From: an uncultured Prevotellaceae bacterium
Lineage (GTDB): Bacteria > Bacteroidota > Bacteroidia > Bacteroidales > Muribaculaceae
Assembly (NCBI GenBank): GCA_947167995.1
Contig: CAMVKS010000001.1
Span: forward strand, 58,061 to 122,060
Direction of reading: 5' to 3'
Length of the DNA: 64,000 bases
Every line of letters starts with the position of its first letter. Position 1 is the stretch's first letter. The position numbers and the translations under genes were made by a program. Of this stretch, positions 1 through 8,779 are shown piece after piece. The notes beneath the pieces are model-generated. The model searched no databases, was not told the DNA's origin, and saw nothing but the letters and a program-made list of their open reading frames with translations.

Positions 1-142
1 GCCAGTTCTCGAAGGCAAGCGCATGACTATCATGCTCTCGCCCAAGAAACAAAGCACGAAGAAGAAGGACGGCGAGAAGCCCAAAGACGCAGCTGAGGCC
101 GATGCCGGCGATTCGACTCAAGAGGCTACATCACAGGATTGA
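1..142 (+). CDS. infC: Translation initiation factor IF-3, C-terminal end (partial)
   Basis: Open from the window edge in the frame starting at base 2, with a TGA at 140-142, so only about the last 46 codons are present. The residues PVLEGKRMTIMLSPK match the last beta strand of the IF-3 C-terminal domain, which binds the 30S subunit and proofreads initiator tRNA. A lysine-rich then acidic/alanine tail follows, longer than in E. coli IF-3; such tails are usual in Bacteroidetes. rpmI and rplT follow on the same strand, which is the classic infC-rpmI-rplT operon order and supports the call despite the short fragment. Confidence 0.85.
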   Translation, partial: PVLEGKRMTIMLSPKKQSTKKKDGEKPKDAAEADAGDSTQEATSQD

Positions 143-205
143 TTATTCTGCAATCAAAGAACATGACGTGACGCAAGCACAGCGTCTATTGTAACGGAAA
201 AAAAT

Positions 206-258
206 GGGGCATTAGGCTTGGTAAGTGCCTGGTCCCCTTGATTAATAATAATTTTTTT
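206..258 (+). promoter_or_regulatory. Hairpin plus T-run before rpmI: possible leader or attenuator
   Basis: GGGG (206-209) pairs with CCCC (234-237) and AGGC (214-217) with GCCT (227-230) around a small internal loop. A run of seven T lies at about 252-258, 14 bases after the stem. In other bacteria L20 represses translation of the infC-rpmI-rplT message, so a structured element here could be a control site or a processing/attenuation site. The structure is read directly; the function is inference. Confidence 0.4.
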
Positions 259-274
259 AAAACATTTCAAAAAA

Positions 275-472
275 ATGCCAAAAGTTAAAACTAATTCCGG
301 TGCCAAAAAAAGATTCAACTTTACCGGAACAGGAAAGATTAAAAGAAAGCATGCTTACAAGAGTCACATCTTGACCAAGAAGACCAAGAAGCAGAAGAGA
401 AACCTCACCAAGGTGAGCATCGTTGACAAAGCTAACTTGAACTCGATTCGCGAGTTGCTCGTTAAGAAATAA
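275..472 (+). CDS. rpmI: 50S ribosomal protein L35
   Basis: 65 residues, the usual length for bL35. It begins [14 protein letters not shown], the conserved N-terminal signature, and is dominated by lysine and arginine for binding 23S r[23 protein letters not shown] is the typical core. It lies 132 bases after infC and 136 bases before rplT in the standard ribosomal operon. No alternative start is plausible because the signature begins at residue 1. Confidence 0.97.
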   Translation: MPKVKTNSGAKKRFNFTGTGKIKRKHAYKSHILTKKTKKQKRNLTKVSIVDKANLNSIRELLVKK

Positions 473-608
473 TCAACAAGTTTATCTATTGACAAGTTTC
501 AATTCACACTTTTAATCTAAAAGAGATTTTTATCATTTTTATTAACCGAATGTTTAGCACAAAAGAGTATTACAGAATGCCGCTAACGTTCACAATTCAT
601 TTAAAAAA

Positions 609-962
609 ATGCCAAGATCAGTAAATCACGTTGCTTCAAGAGCAAAACGTAAAAAGATTCTTAAACTTACAAGAGGTTATTTCGGTGCACGCAAGAACGT
701 CTGGACCGTAGCCAAGAACACTTGGGAAAAAGGTTTGACCTATGCTTATCGTGACCGTAAGAACAAAAAGCGTAACTTCCGCGCATTGTGGATTCAGCGT
801 ATCAACGCTGCTGCACGCCTGGAGGACCTTTCTTACTCTAAGTTGATGGGCTTGATTCACAAGGCTGGTATCGAGATCAACCGCAAGGTTCTCGCCGACC
901 TGGCAATGAACAACCCCGAGGCTTTCAAGGCTATCGTCGAGAAGGCTAAGAATGCTCAGTAA
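609..962 (+). CDS. rplT: 50S ribosomal protein L20
   Basis: 117 residues, the normal length of bL20, which is needed early in 50S assembly. The N-terminal arginine/lysine-rich extension ([19 protein letters not shown]) and the following [13 protein letters not shown] segment are diagnostic. The C-terminal globular half ([20 protein letters not shown]) is the part that in other bacteria also binds the leader of its own mRNA. It is the last gene of infC-rpmI-rplT and is followed by the non-coding RNA at 1115-1385. Confidence 0.97.
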   Translation: MPRSVNHVASRAKRKKILKLTRGYFGARKNVWTVAKNTWEKGLTYAYRDRKNKKRNFRALWIQRINAAARLEDLSYSKLMGLIHKAGIEINRKVLADLAMNNPEAFKAIVEKAKNAQ

Positions 963-1078
963 TCAAAAGGATTATCGTAACGAGCAACAACCGCGAGTAA
1001 ACTTACCTCAAAAAAAGATGGACTTCCTCTCCCACACGAGATGAAGTTCATTTTTTTTGAAAAAAAGGAGTTAATTTT

Positions 1079-1109
1079 TTTGTTTTCTGTTGTTTTCTTT
1101 GTAATTTTG
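1079..1109 (+). promoter_or_regulatory. Promoter of the 6S-like RNA
   Basis: TTTG at 1079-1082 and TAATTTTG at 1102-1109 are separated by exactly 19 bases, a perfect match to the Bacteroidetes -33/-7 promoter consensus. No convincing gene lies downstream before the terminator at 1326-1385, so the transcript should be non-coding. Confidence 0.75.
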
Positions 1110-1114
1110 CAATC

Positions 1115-1385
1115 ATTGAAAGCGATCATTGAAATTATGTCCACATCAAAGCTGATTGGGATACTCTTCAAATTTTTATGAAATGCCGAGAAAAGTATTC
1201 TTGTCGATGGCGGGCCTCGACCACCCAGTGGTGTCTTCGCGACCGGAGGATTACAAAGACTTGGATACCCTCAAATCCTGTATTTATCGGAGTTTCATCA
1301 CATCCCTTTGATGTGGCTTTCTATAGAGAAAGGATGCCAATCAATGCATTCAACGCATGAGATGGCATCCTTTCTTGTTTTTTTA
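1115..1385 (+). ncRNA. ssrS: Non-coding RNA, probable 6S RNA (Bacteroidales-1 type)
   Basis: The region is bounded by its own promoter and by a strong terminator. An 11-bp perfect closing stem joins CCACATCAAAG (1141-1151) to CTTTGATGTGG (1306-1316). Inside it, ACTC pairs with GAGT, and GTATTC (about 1195) with GGATAC (about 1263). An apical hairpin ACCAC-CCA-GTGGT lies near 1220-1232. A long closing stem, an open centre and an apical arm are the layout of 6S RNA, which sequesters RNA polymerase. From memory, the Bacteroidales-1 motif lies near L20 genes, starts at a Bacteroidetes promoter and has been linked to 6S RNA; that agrees with this position. The two short ORFs inside have no family features. 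The family name is recollection, not a search result. Confidence 0.65.
1326..1385 (+). terminator. Rho-independent terminator of the 6S-like RNA
   Basis: AAAGGATGCCA (1329-1339) pairs with TGGCATCCTTT (1363-1373), with an inner ATGC/GCAT helix. A T-rich run at 1371-1384 follows. It ends the non-coding transcript just before the convergent barrel gene. Confidence 0.8.
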
Positions 1386-1396
1386 GAACAGTCTCG

Positions 1397-2092
1397 TTAC
1401 TTTATTCTTATGTTATATCCGAGAGTAATCATTACCGACATTGACGACGAGGCTTGGAATGGGTCGGTCTTGTGGTTGGCGAAAATGTCGTTAAGGCCGT
1501 AATAGAAACGCCCTTCAAGGTTGATGGCATGCTTTGGATTCAAGTTCAGTTCCATGCCGAGTCCAGCCGAGATGCCATAGTCAAACTTGTGCTTTACTGG
1601 GAGTGTGAATTGTTCAATCTCCCGGAAACTGTTTTGTAGTGCCTCATCGTCGTTGGCATGTTGATAGTCGAAATTGCCCGAGGCTTTGTCGCCAATCATT
1701 ATCCCGATTTCGGGTCCGGCATTGAAGAAGAAACGCGCACGGTCACTCCCGAAGTAAATGTGTGTCAGAAAAGGAATCTGGATATAAGTGAACTGCCTCT
1801 TGAAACTGTATCCTTCGAGAGGGCGGAAGTCTTCGTTCCATCCCCGTTGCTCCAGATTGACCTCGGCAATGAGTCCAAAGTGCTTCTCCTCGATATATCG
1901 CACCGAGGCTCCAAGCACTAAACCGCCAATCATCTTCTGCGGTACCGACGACTGAAAATTCACCCTCGACAAGCTCATGCCTCCCTTGGCTCCGAAGCTC
2001 AGGTTATTCACTTCAAACCCTTTGCCTCGTGCTGTGAATGTCAACAGCAGTGCGATTGCGGCAAACGTGTATTTCAACACATTATTTATCAT
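1397..2092 (-). CDS. Outer-membrane beta-barrel protein (PorT-like)
   Basis: 231 residues with an N-terminal signal peptide (hydrophobic residues about 6-21), followed by alternating amphipathic strands. These include FGAKGGMSLSRVNF, ASVRYIEEKHFGLIAEVNLEQRGW, FFFNAGPEIGIMIGD and a final MSVMITLGYNIRIK that ends in a strand. The pattern fits the small 8-strand barrel family (OMP_b-brl_2, PorT family) common in Bacteroidetes. Its start overlaps the end of the upstream LysM gene by 11 bases, so the two are co-transcribed and probably translationally coupled. This hints at a shared envelope role, which is inference. The exact function is unknown, and PorT itself is only one member of the family. 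Confidence 0.75.
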   Translation of the reverse strand: MINNVLKYTFAAIALLLTFTARGKGFEVNNLSFGAKGGMSLSRVNFQSSVPQKMIGGLVLGASVRYIEEKHFGLIAEVNLEQRGWNEDFRPLEGYSFKRQFTYIQIPFLTHIYFGSDRARFFFNAGPEIGIMIGDKASGNFDYQHANDDEALQNSFREIEQFTLPVKHKFDYGISAGLGMELNLNPKHAINLEGRFYYGLNDIFANHKTDPFQASSSMSVMITLGYNIRIK

Positions 2093-4076
2093 TCAGGTCG
2101 GTGATTATGAGTTCTTTCTTGGGAGTGAGGTGGATGATGCGCACCGAGCGGTTGATGAATCCAGCCCAATTGTTGGCTCGCTCAAAATTGAAATTGGTCT
2201 GAATACCATTGAATTTCGACTCCTTGCTGCCAGGCTCAACATCGTTGATGAGGGCGTTGGCAATAAAGAGACTTGTGTCATATCCGAACACGCTCATGTT
2301 GGGAGTGCTGTTGGTGGGCTCGCTGCCAAACATGCTTGTGTAGCTCCTGTTGAAAGCGGCAACCTGGTCGTTGTCGGGGAGGTAGAAGCGCGAATAGATG
2401 TAGGTGTCGAGAGCCATGAATTCCTCTTTGTACTTCTTGATATACATGGTGTATTCGGGGTGTCCGAGAAGCTCGAGTTCACAGTCATAACGCATGTCTT
2501 TAGCCTCTCTTAATCCAGTTGCAAAACTGTTGAAGAAGCTTTCTTTTCCATTACTGGGAATAAAGAGGTAGTTGGAACCAGGCTCCAAATATCTTGAGAT
2601 TGTTTTTCCTGTGAAGTCGGCCGAGACAGTCAAGGTAATGTTTTGATGATTGGTGGCCTGGGCGTGGTTGAGAATTTCGTCATATATATCCTTGGCAGGT
2701 TCTTGAATGTCGAAGAGGAAGACGAGGACATAGTCTTTAAACTTGGTGTCGAGCATGTCTTTGATTTCGGCATTCATGTAGGACGAAGGAATGTTGACCT
2801 GCATAGCTCTTGGATTGTTGATGTAGTCATCGCTATGAGTGGCGAAGCAGTTGAGCACGTTGATATTGTTGTCACGTCCGAACCTCATTATTTTCCTTAG
2901 CTGGTCGTCCTCGCTTGGCGCAATAATAATGTCGTTGCTGAGCAAAGCTTCGAGGTGGAGAATGCTGTCGGTCGTGGCAATGCTGTTCTTTGTGTCGTAG
3001 ACGTTAATATTGAGAGGTTTATTGATTCGGTCACCTATTTCGCTAAGCCCCATGTAGAAACCGTTGTAGAACTCTATGTAGTTGTCGGCATTTCTTGAGC
3101 GGTTGCTCATCTCGAGCTGGAATGGCAGCATGATGGCGATGTCGATGCTGTTGTCATGATTTGGCGAGTGTACAGCATCATAAACATCGTCGAGTCTGTC
3201 GCTATAGCTCTCTTCGAGCTGCTGCTCGCTGAGCAACGATGTGTTCACGGTCTGCTGATCTTGAACTGTTTTGGGAATGTATATTATTTTTCCGTTTTTC
3301 AGGTCACGGTCGCTGATGTCGGGGTTTACCTCCTTGAGTTGATTGACATTGATTCCATGTGCTTGAGCGATGGACTGGTAGGTGTCGCCTTTTTGAACTT
3401 TGTAAGGCTCAAATTGGATTATTTCTCTTGTGATAACGATGTCCTTGGTTGTGTTTGGTTTGACTTTAATAGCCTCACCAGCTCGGAAGTTGGTGCCCGA
3501 GATGCCTGGATTGAGCTCCATGAGCTTCTCGATAGTGGTGTTGTATTTCTTGGCTACTCCATAAAGAGTCTCTCCCTTCTCTATGGTGTGGTAGAAAATC
3601 CCTTCGGGGTTGATAGACGCCGGAGTTTGTGGAATCAATAGCTCGTCTCCAGCCTTTACTCCGTTAGAAATCGACGGATTGGCAGTCAGCAACTGGCTTT
3701 CGGTGATGCCGTAGGCTTTGGCAATGCCATAAACGCTCTCGCCGCTCTTGACGACGTGAGTTACAGTGTTGGTGATTGTAGAAGGGTTGACCCTTGACGC
3801 TTGAGGAGAAGGCTTGTCAAACTCGTTCACGGGGAAGAACAACAATTGATTTTTAACTACACCATTTTTCGCTGTAGGGTTGTACTTGATGATATCTTCC
3901 TTGGTGACTCCAATTTTTGTGGCGATATCGGCGAGAGACTGGTTGTTTTTCTCGACCTTATAATAATAATATGATTCTTTGCCAAGGTTCTTTGATGGCA
4001 GATTAAGTTTTGCACCCAGTGGGCATGCCACGGCAACCAACAAGATTGCGAGTGCTAATAATTTCTTTATAACCAT
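2082..4076 (-). CDS. LysM-repeat protein with periplasmic-binding-like domain
   Basis: 664 residues. A signal peptide (about 1-21, ending near CPLGA) is followed by four LysM modules at about 36-85, 106-150, 159-207 and 224-270; each has the Y.V..G.....IA......L...NP......G..L..P pattern. LysM modules bind peptidoglycan glycan chains. The C-terminal half (about 300-655) resembles the type I periplasmic-binding/ABC ligand-receptor fold, with IDIAIMLPFQLE and FYNGFYMGL near its start. The combination is typical of Bacteroidetes proteins thought to anchor a sensor-like or amidase-activator-like domain to the cell wall. The downstream barrel overlaps it by 11 bases. The ligand is unknown. Confidence 0.8.
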   Translation of the reverse strand: MVIKKLLALAILLVAVACPLGAKLNLPSKNLGKESYYYYKVEKNNQSLADIATKIGVTKEDIIKYNPTAKNGVVKNQLLFFPVNEFDKPSPQASRVNPSTITNTVTHVVKSGESVYGIAKAYGITESQLLTANPSISNGVKAGDELLIPQTPASINPEGIFYHTIEKGETLYGVAKKYNTTIEKLMELNPGISGTNFRAGEAIKVKPNTTKDIVITREIIQFEPYKVQKGDTYQSIAQAHGINVNQLKEVNPDISDRDLKNGKIIYIPKTVQDQQTVNTSLLSEQQLEESYSDRLDDVYDAVHSPNHDNSIDIAIMLPFQLEMSNRSRNADNYIEFYNGFYMGLSEIGDRINKPLNINVYDTKNSIATTDSILHLEALLSNDIIIAPSEDDQLRKIMRFGRDNNINVLNCFATHSDDYINNPRAMQVNIPSSYMNAEIKDMLDTKFKDYVLVFLFDIQEPAKDIYDEILNHAQATNHQNITLTVSADFTGKTISRYLEPGSNYLFIPSNGKESFFNSFATGLREAKDMRYDCELELLGHPEYTMYIKKYKEEFMALDTYIYSRFYLPDNDQVAAFNRSYTSMFGSEPTNSTPNMSVFGYDTSLFIANALINDVEPGSKESKFNGIQTNFNFERANNWAGFINRSVRIIHLTPKKELIITDLNDK

Positions 4077-4444
4077 TTGTATATTAAGTTGTAATGAGTA
4101 TTAATAATTAGAAGTAAACAATAGTTTCCGTGGGGAAACGCTTTTTTACCAATTGCAAAGGTAAATCTTTTTTTGATAAGTAAAAAATCTTGTGTGCAAA
4201 ATGTTATTAATAATGGCACTTTGATGTGCGCTTTATAGGAAAAGAATCTATGGTCATGAATGGTGCCTGGTGTGTGTTGAGTTAGTTCGGAATTCACTGG
4301 AATAATTGTTGTGTCAAAGGTTTGCATTGCAGTTTTTGTGTTATTCTAATAATAATAGTGGTGTAAATTGGAGAATTTTTCGTAATTTTGCACCTTTAAA
4401 ACACGAGACACAGATTTTATTGCAATAAAGGTTTATAAAACAAC
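4077..4444. other. Divergent intergenic region (368 bases)
   Basis: The region lies between the minus-strand LysM gene and the plus-strand glycogen synthase gene. TACCTTTG on the minus strand (4156-4163) can serve as a -7 box for the LysM operon, and TAATTTTG on the plus strand (4383-4390) as a -7 box for glycogen synthase. Neither has a well-spaced TTTG -33 element. I see no gene, repeat or stable hairpin in the rest; the short ORFs have no protein-like features. Confidence 0.5.
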
Positions 4445-6067
4445 ATGTTAGACCTATTTTTCGAGACAAGCTGGGAAGTTTGCAACAAGGTTGGCGGCAT
4501 TTATGCTGTACTCTCAACCAAGGCAAAGACCTTGCAGGCAAGTTATAAGGACCACGTTGTGTTTATCGGTCCAGATTTAGGCGGTGAGAATCCATTTTTT
4601 GAATCGCGGGGCACGTGGCTCGATGATTGGAAAGCTCAGTCGCATTTTCCTCCCGGTATGACAGTGCGAACTGGCCGTTGGCTTGTGCCTGGCAAGCCTC
4701 TCGCTGTGCTTGTTGATTATAATTCGTTATATGTTTACCGTAACGAGCTCTATGCAATGATGTGGAGGCTCTATGGCGTGGACTCACTTCACGGCTATGG
4801 CGATTATGACGAGTCGTGTATGTTTTCCTACGGTGCCGCACTTGTCATCGAGAGCATAGTACGGTACAAGCAAGCCGGTAGGGTGGTGGCTCATTTCGAT
4901 GAGTGGACCACTGGTATGGGCTTGCTGTATGTGAAGTCGCGCCTGCCTCAAGTGGCAACAGTGTTCACCACTCATGCCACGAGCATCGGCCGCAGCATTT
5001 GTGGCAATGGTAAGCCTCTGTATGACTACATGACAGGTTATAATGGCGACCAGATGGCTCAGGAGTTGAACATGGAGTCGAAACACTCTCTCGAGAAGAG
5101 TGCTGCTCATGAAGCCGACGTGTTCACCACCGTGAGCGATGTGACAGCACGCGAGTGTGAGCAGCTTCTGGAACGTCGCCCAGTGGTGACTCCCAATGCC
5201 TTTGAGCAGAACTATGTGCCCAAAGGCGCGAAATACACCGCCACCCGCAAGAAGGCTCGCAAGCGCCTGCTCGATGTGGCAAGAGCCCTGACTGGGGATG
5301 AACTCGGCGACGAGACGTTGCTTGTTGTCACCAGTGGTCGCTGTGAGATGCGCAACAAGGGTATCGACTTGTATTTAGACACGATGAACGTTCTCCGACA
5401 CGACCAGTCGCTCGATCGCAAGATTGTTGCCTATGTGCTGGTTCCTGGCTGGACCCATGAGGCACGCCATGACCTGCGGGATGCTGTGTCGCGCGAAAAA
5501 GCGGTGGGATTGTTCAACCCTGTCATCACTCACACCATTCACAATGAGGACAGCGATGCCATCTATGGCAAGATGAACTTTTTGGGCTTTCGCAATCATG
5601 AAAGCGATGGTGTGAAGGTGATTTATGTTCCATCCTACCTTAATGGTGATGATGGAATCTTCGACATGAGCTACTATGACTTGCTCACAGGATTTGACTT
5701 GTCGATATTCCCGTCCTACTATGAGCCTTGGGGTTATACACCTCTGGAGAGTGTTGCTATGGGAGTTCCCACCATCACCACCAATCTTGCCGGCTTCGGC
5801 CAGTGGGTTGAGAAAGAGATAGGGAACAACGAGCTCAAGACTGGTGTCAAAGTGGTTCACCGTACCGACTCAAATTACGACGACGCTTTAGCGCAGATTG
5901 TAGAAAGTGTGAAGGCGATAGCCTCGATGACAAGCAAGGAGCACGACAAACTGCGACGCAATGCCAAGGCTACGTCGAAACAAGCTACATGGGAACATTT
6001 CATGGAGCATTACACCAAGGCTTATTCAACGGCCATCAACATAGCTCAAGCACGAATCAAGAAATAA
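4445..6067 (+). CDS. Glycogen synthase, GT3-like
   Basis: 540 residues, cytosolic. Transfers glucose from a nucleotide sugar to the non-reducing end of glycogen. FFETSWEVCNKVGGIYAVL at residues 5-23 is the N-terminal signature of the animal/fungal-type (GT3) glycogen synthases rather than of bacterial GlgA (GT5), followed by VFIGPDLGGENPFFE. The C-terminal donor-site motif SYYEPWGYTPLE (about 425-435) carries the conserved E-x7-E pair and is followed by AMGVPTITTNLAGFG. It is shorter than eukaryotic GYS proteins because their regulatory tails are missing. Alpha-glucan phosphorylase follows 41 bases downstream, forming a storage-polysaccharide unit. Confidence 0.88.
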   Translation: MLDLFFETSWEVCNKVGGIYAVLSTKAKTLQASYKDHVVFIGPDLGGENPFFESRGTWLDDWKAQSHFPPGMTVRTGRWLVPGKPLAVLVDYNSLYVYRNELYAMMWRLYGVDSLHGYGDYDESCMFSYGAALVIESIVRYKQAGRVVAHFDEWTTGMGLLYVKSRLPQVATVFTTHATSIGRSICGNGKPLYDYMTGYNGDQMAQELNMESKHSLEKSAAHEADVFTTVSDVTARECEQLLERRPVVTPNAFEQNYVPKGAKYTATRKKARKRLLDVARALTGDELGDETLLVVTSGRCEMRNKGIDLYLDTMNVLRHDQSLDRKIVAYVLVPGWTHEARHDLRDAVSREKAVGLFNPVITHTIHNEDSDAIYGKMNFLGFRNHESDGVKVIYVPSYLNGDDGIFDMSYYDLLTGFDLSIFPSYYEPWGYTPLESVAMGVPTITTNLAGFGQWVEKEIGNNELKTGVKVVHRTDSNYDDALAQIVESVKAIASMTSKEHDKLRRNAKATSKQATWEHFMEHYTKAYSTAINIAQARIKK

Positions 6068-6108
6068 TTCATCGAAATAATAAGATAAATATCAACTTTA
6101 ATATATAT

Positions 6109-8664
6109 ATGAAAATCAAAGTTAGTAATTCTAATTCTCCAGTTTGGAGGAATCTTACAGTGAAAAGCGAATTGCCCGCCAGCCTCAAAAAGCTTGACGA
6201 GCTTTCAAAAAACCTGTGGTGGGTGTGGAACAGCGAGGCTAAATCGATGTTCCATCATCTGGACCGCGAAATATGGCGCGCTTCGGGCGAGAACCCCGTG
6301 ATGATGCTCAACAAGATGTCGGCCTCTAAGCTCGAGCAGCTTAGCAAAGACAAAGAGCTTGTGGCAAAAATTGATACAATCTATGAGCACTTCAAGGAAT
6401 ATATGAGCCAGCCCATGCGCAAGGAGTTCCCTTCGGTGGCTTATTTCAGCATGGAGTATGGATTGTGCAACGCACTCAAGATTTATTCTGGCGGCTTGGG
6501 AATCCTCGCCGGCGACTATATCAAGGAGGCCAGTGACCGACGCATCGATATGACTGCTGTGGGATTCCTGTATCGCTATGGCTATTTCACCCAGACTCTC
6601 TCGATGGATGGCCAGCAGATTGCCAATTACGAGCCTCAGAACTTCAATCACCTTCCCATTGAACCAGTGATTGATAAAGATGGCCAGCAGATGATTCTCG
6701 AGGTGCCTTATCCTGGACGCGTGGTTTATGCCAACATCTGGAAAGTTAACGTGGGACGCATGAACCTCTACTTGCTTGATACCGATCTCGACAAGAACAG
6801 CGACTTCGATCGCTCTATCACTCACCAGCTCTATGGCGGTGACTGGGAAAACCGCATCAAGCAAGAATATATGCTCGGCATCGGTGGCATGCTCATGCTC
6901 AAGAAATTGGGTATCAAGGCCCAGATATACCACTGCAACGAGGGTCATGCAGCACTGCTCAATCTTCAGCGTCTTGTTGACTATGTTCAAGACGAGGGTC
7001 TCACATTCAATGAGGCTCTTGAGGTGGTTAGAGCATCGTCGCTCTACACTGTTCACACTCCAGTACCAGCTGGTCATGACTACTTCGACGAAGGTCTCTT
7101 TGGCCGTTACATGGGTGAATTCCCTGCCAAGCTTGGTATCACTTGGAACGACTTGATGAACATGGGCCGAGAGAACCCCGACACTCAGGAGAAGTTCTCG
7201 ATGAGCGTTTTCGCTCTCAATACCACTCAAGAAAGCAACGGCGTGAGCTGGCTGCATGGCGAGGTGTCAAAGAAGATGTTCTCGGGCGTGTGGAAGGGAT
7301 ATGCTCCCGAGGAGTCGCACGTGGGGTACGTGACTAACGGTGTTCACATGCCCACATGGGCAGCGTCGGAGTGGAAAGAGTATTATTCTAAGGTGTTCGG
7401 TCCCGACTATCTCGACAAGCAGGAAGATGTGAAAACTTGGGCACCCATACAAACCGTTCCCGACGATGAGATTTGGAACCTGCGCATGCAGCTCAAGAAC
7501 AAGTTCATCAACTTCGTGCGACGTGACTTCCGTGCAACATGGCTCAAGAATCAGGGCGACCCCACCCGCATCATGTCGATTGTTGACAAAATCAATCCCG
7601 ATGCCCTGCTCATTGGCTTTGCCCGTCGCTTTGCCACCTACAAGCGTGCACACTTGCTCTTCACCAATCTTGATCGCCTGTCGCGCATTGTCAATAATGA
7701 GAAGTTCCCTGTGCAGTTCATCTTCGCCGGTAAGGCTCACCCTGCCGATGGTGCGGGTAAGGACCTTATCAAGCGCATTGTGGAGATTTCCAAGATGCCA
7801 GAATTCTTAGGCAAGATTATCTTCCTTGAGAACTACGACATGACAGTGTCGAAACGACTCATCACTGGCGTTGACATCTGGTTGAACACACCCACTCGTC
7901 CTCTCGAGGCTTCGGGAACCAGTGGAGAAAAGGCCGAGATGAATGGTTTGCTCAATTTCTCGGTGCTTGACGGATGGTGGTATGAAGGTTACCGTGAGGG
8001 TGCTGGATGGGCATTGACATCTCATCGCACCTACACCGACCAGAGCATGCAGGACAAGCTCGATGCCGCAACCATTTACTCGATGCTTGAGAACGAGATT
8101 ATTCCTTTGTATTTTGCTAAGAACAGCAAGGGCTATTCTCCCGAGTGGATTCAGTTTATCAAAAACTCTATATCTCAGATTGCTCCCAACTATACCATGT
8201 CGCGCATGATGAAAGACTACATCGACCGTTTCTACAGCCCCGAGGCGGCACGTAGCAAGAAGTTGCGTGCCAACGACTATGCCCTTGTGCGTGAAATCGT
8301 AGCTTGGAAAGAGCATGTAGCCGAGAATTGGGACAATGTTACAGTAGAGGATATGCAGCTGAGCGACAGTTTCTACGACATCTCGGTGAATGATGGCAAG
8401 GTGGAGGCTACTGTTAAGATCAACACTGCCGGTCTGAGACGAAGTGTGGGGCTGGAACTCGTGGTTTATAACGATGTGGACGGTGAGACTAAGTTCCACA
8501 GCACACTGCCCATGAAGGTCGTTGAGGAAGATGGCGACATTCTTACCTATAAGCTTAACGACCGCATTAAGGACACTGGCATCTTCAGACTGTCATTCCG
8601 TGCATTCCCATGGAACAACAATCTGCCACACCGTCAGGATTTCGCCTATGTGAAGTGGTTCTGA
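6109..8664 (+). CDS. glgP: Alpha-glucan (glycogen) phosphorylase, GT35
   Basis: 851 residues from the ATG at 6109. The frame is open back to 5989 inside the previous gene, but MKIKVSNSNSPVWRNL at 6109 is the natural start. It releases glucose-1-phosphate from glycogen using pyridoxal phosphate. The N-terminal DUF3417 region is visible in ELSKNLWWVWN. Phosphorylase motifs include VAYFSMEYGL, HCNEGHAAL, FARRFATYKRAHLL, FAGKAHPADGAGK and NTPTRPLEASGTSGEKAEMN; the last contains the probable PLP lysine near residue 608. The length fits the bacterial/archaeal-type phosphorylases. With the upstream synthase it forms a make-and-break pair for glycogen. A GC-rich terminator follows. Confidence 0.93.
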   Translation: MKIKVSNSNSPVWRNLTVKSELPASLKKLDELSKNLWWVWNSEAKSMFHHLDREIWRASGENPVMMLNKMSASKLEQLSKDKELVAKIDTIYEHFKEYMSQPMRKEFPSVAYFSMEYGLCNALKIYSGGLGILAGDYIKEASDRRIDMTAVGFLYRYGYFTQTLSMDGQQIANYEPQNFNHLPIEPVIDKDGQQMILEVPYPGRVVYANIWKVNVGRMNLYLLDTDLDKNSDFDRSITHQLYGGDWENRIKQEYMLGIGGMLMLKKLGIKAQIYHCNEGHAALLNLQRLVDYVQDEGLTFNEALEVVRASSLYTVHTPVPAGHDYFDEGLFGRYMGEFPAKLGITWNDLMNMGRENPDTQEKFSMSVFALNTTQESNGVSWLHGEVSKKMFSGVWKGYAPEESHVGYVTNGVHMPTWAASEWKEYYSKVFGPDYLDKQEDVKTWAPIQTVPDDEIWNLRMQLKNKFINFVRRDFRATWLKNQGDPTRIMSIVDKINPDALLIGFARRFATYKRAHLLFTNLDRLSRIVNNEKFPVQFIFAGKAHPADGAGKDLIKRIVEISKMPEFLGKIIFLENYDMTVSKRLITGVDIWLNTPTRPLEASGTSGEKAEMNGLLNFSVLDGWWYEGYREGAGWALTSHRTYTDQSMQDKLDAATIYSMLENEIIPLYFAKNSKGYSPEWIQFIKNSISQIAPNYTMSRMMKDYIDRFYSPEAARSKKLRANDYALVREIVAWKEHVAENWDNVTVEDMQLSDSFYDISVNDGKVEATVKINTAGLRRSVGLELVVYNDVDGETKFHSTLPMKVVEEDGDILTYKLNDRIKDTGIFRLSFRAFPWNNNLPHRQDFAYVKWF

Positions 8665-8690
8665 TTCCCAACCAACACAGTTTTTTATCA

Positions 8691-8722
8691 CAAGCCCCGC
8701 CTATAACAGCGGGGTTTGTTTA
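8691..8722 (+). terminator. Terminator after glgP
   Basis: CAAGCCCCGC (8691-8700) pairs with GCGGGGTTTG (8709-8718, one G-U pair) and is followed by TT-A-TT. It ends the glycogen operon. Confidence 0.75.
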
Positions 8723-8734
8723 TTGATGTGGGTC

Positions 8735-8765
8735 TTAATGCCTTTAAGGTCCTAAAGGGGGGAGG
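8735..8765. repeat. Isolated copy-like sequence of the TTAAGGTC repeat family
   Basis: CTTAATGCCTTTAAGGTCC followed by TAAAGG closely resembles the 9-bp ATTAAGGTC/ATTAAAGTC units found at 25994-26024 and 26615-26670. CCTTTA/TAAAGG can also form a short hairpin. It may be a decayed array; this is weak evidence. Confidence 0.3.
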
Positions 8766-8779
8766 ATTGTTGTTGACGA

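Noticed and set aside
1178..1502. Two small ORFs (60 and 64 codons) after rplT
   Set aside because: They lie within the structured 6S-like RNA and its terminator, and have no protein-like features.
5989..6108. Longer start for glgP
   Set aside because: The extra residues lie inside glycogen synthase and read as out-of-frame sequence; the ATG at 6109 begins the family's conserved part.
6205..7257. 350-codon ORF on the minus strand inside glgP
   Set aside because: It is fully antisense to a well-supported phosphorylase gene, has no motifs, and follows from the codon bias of the real frame.
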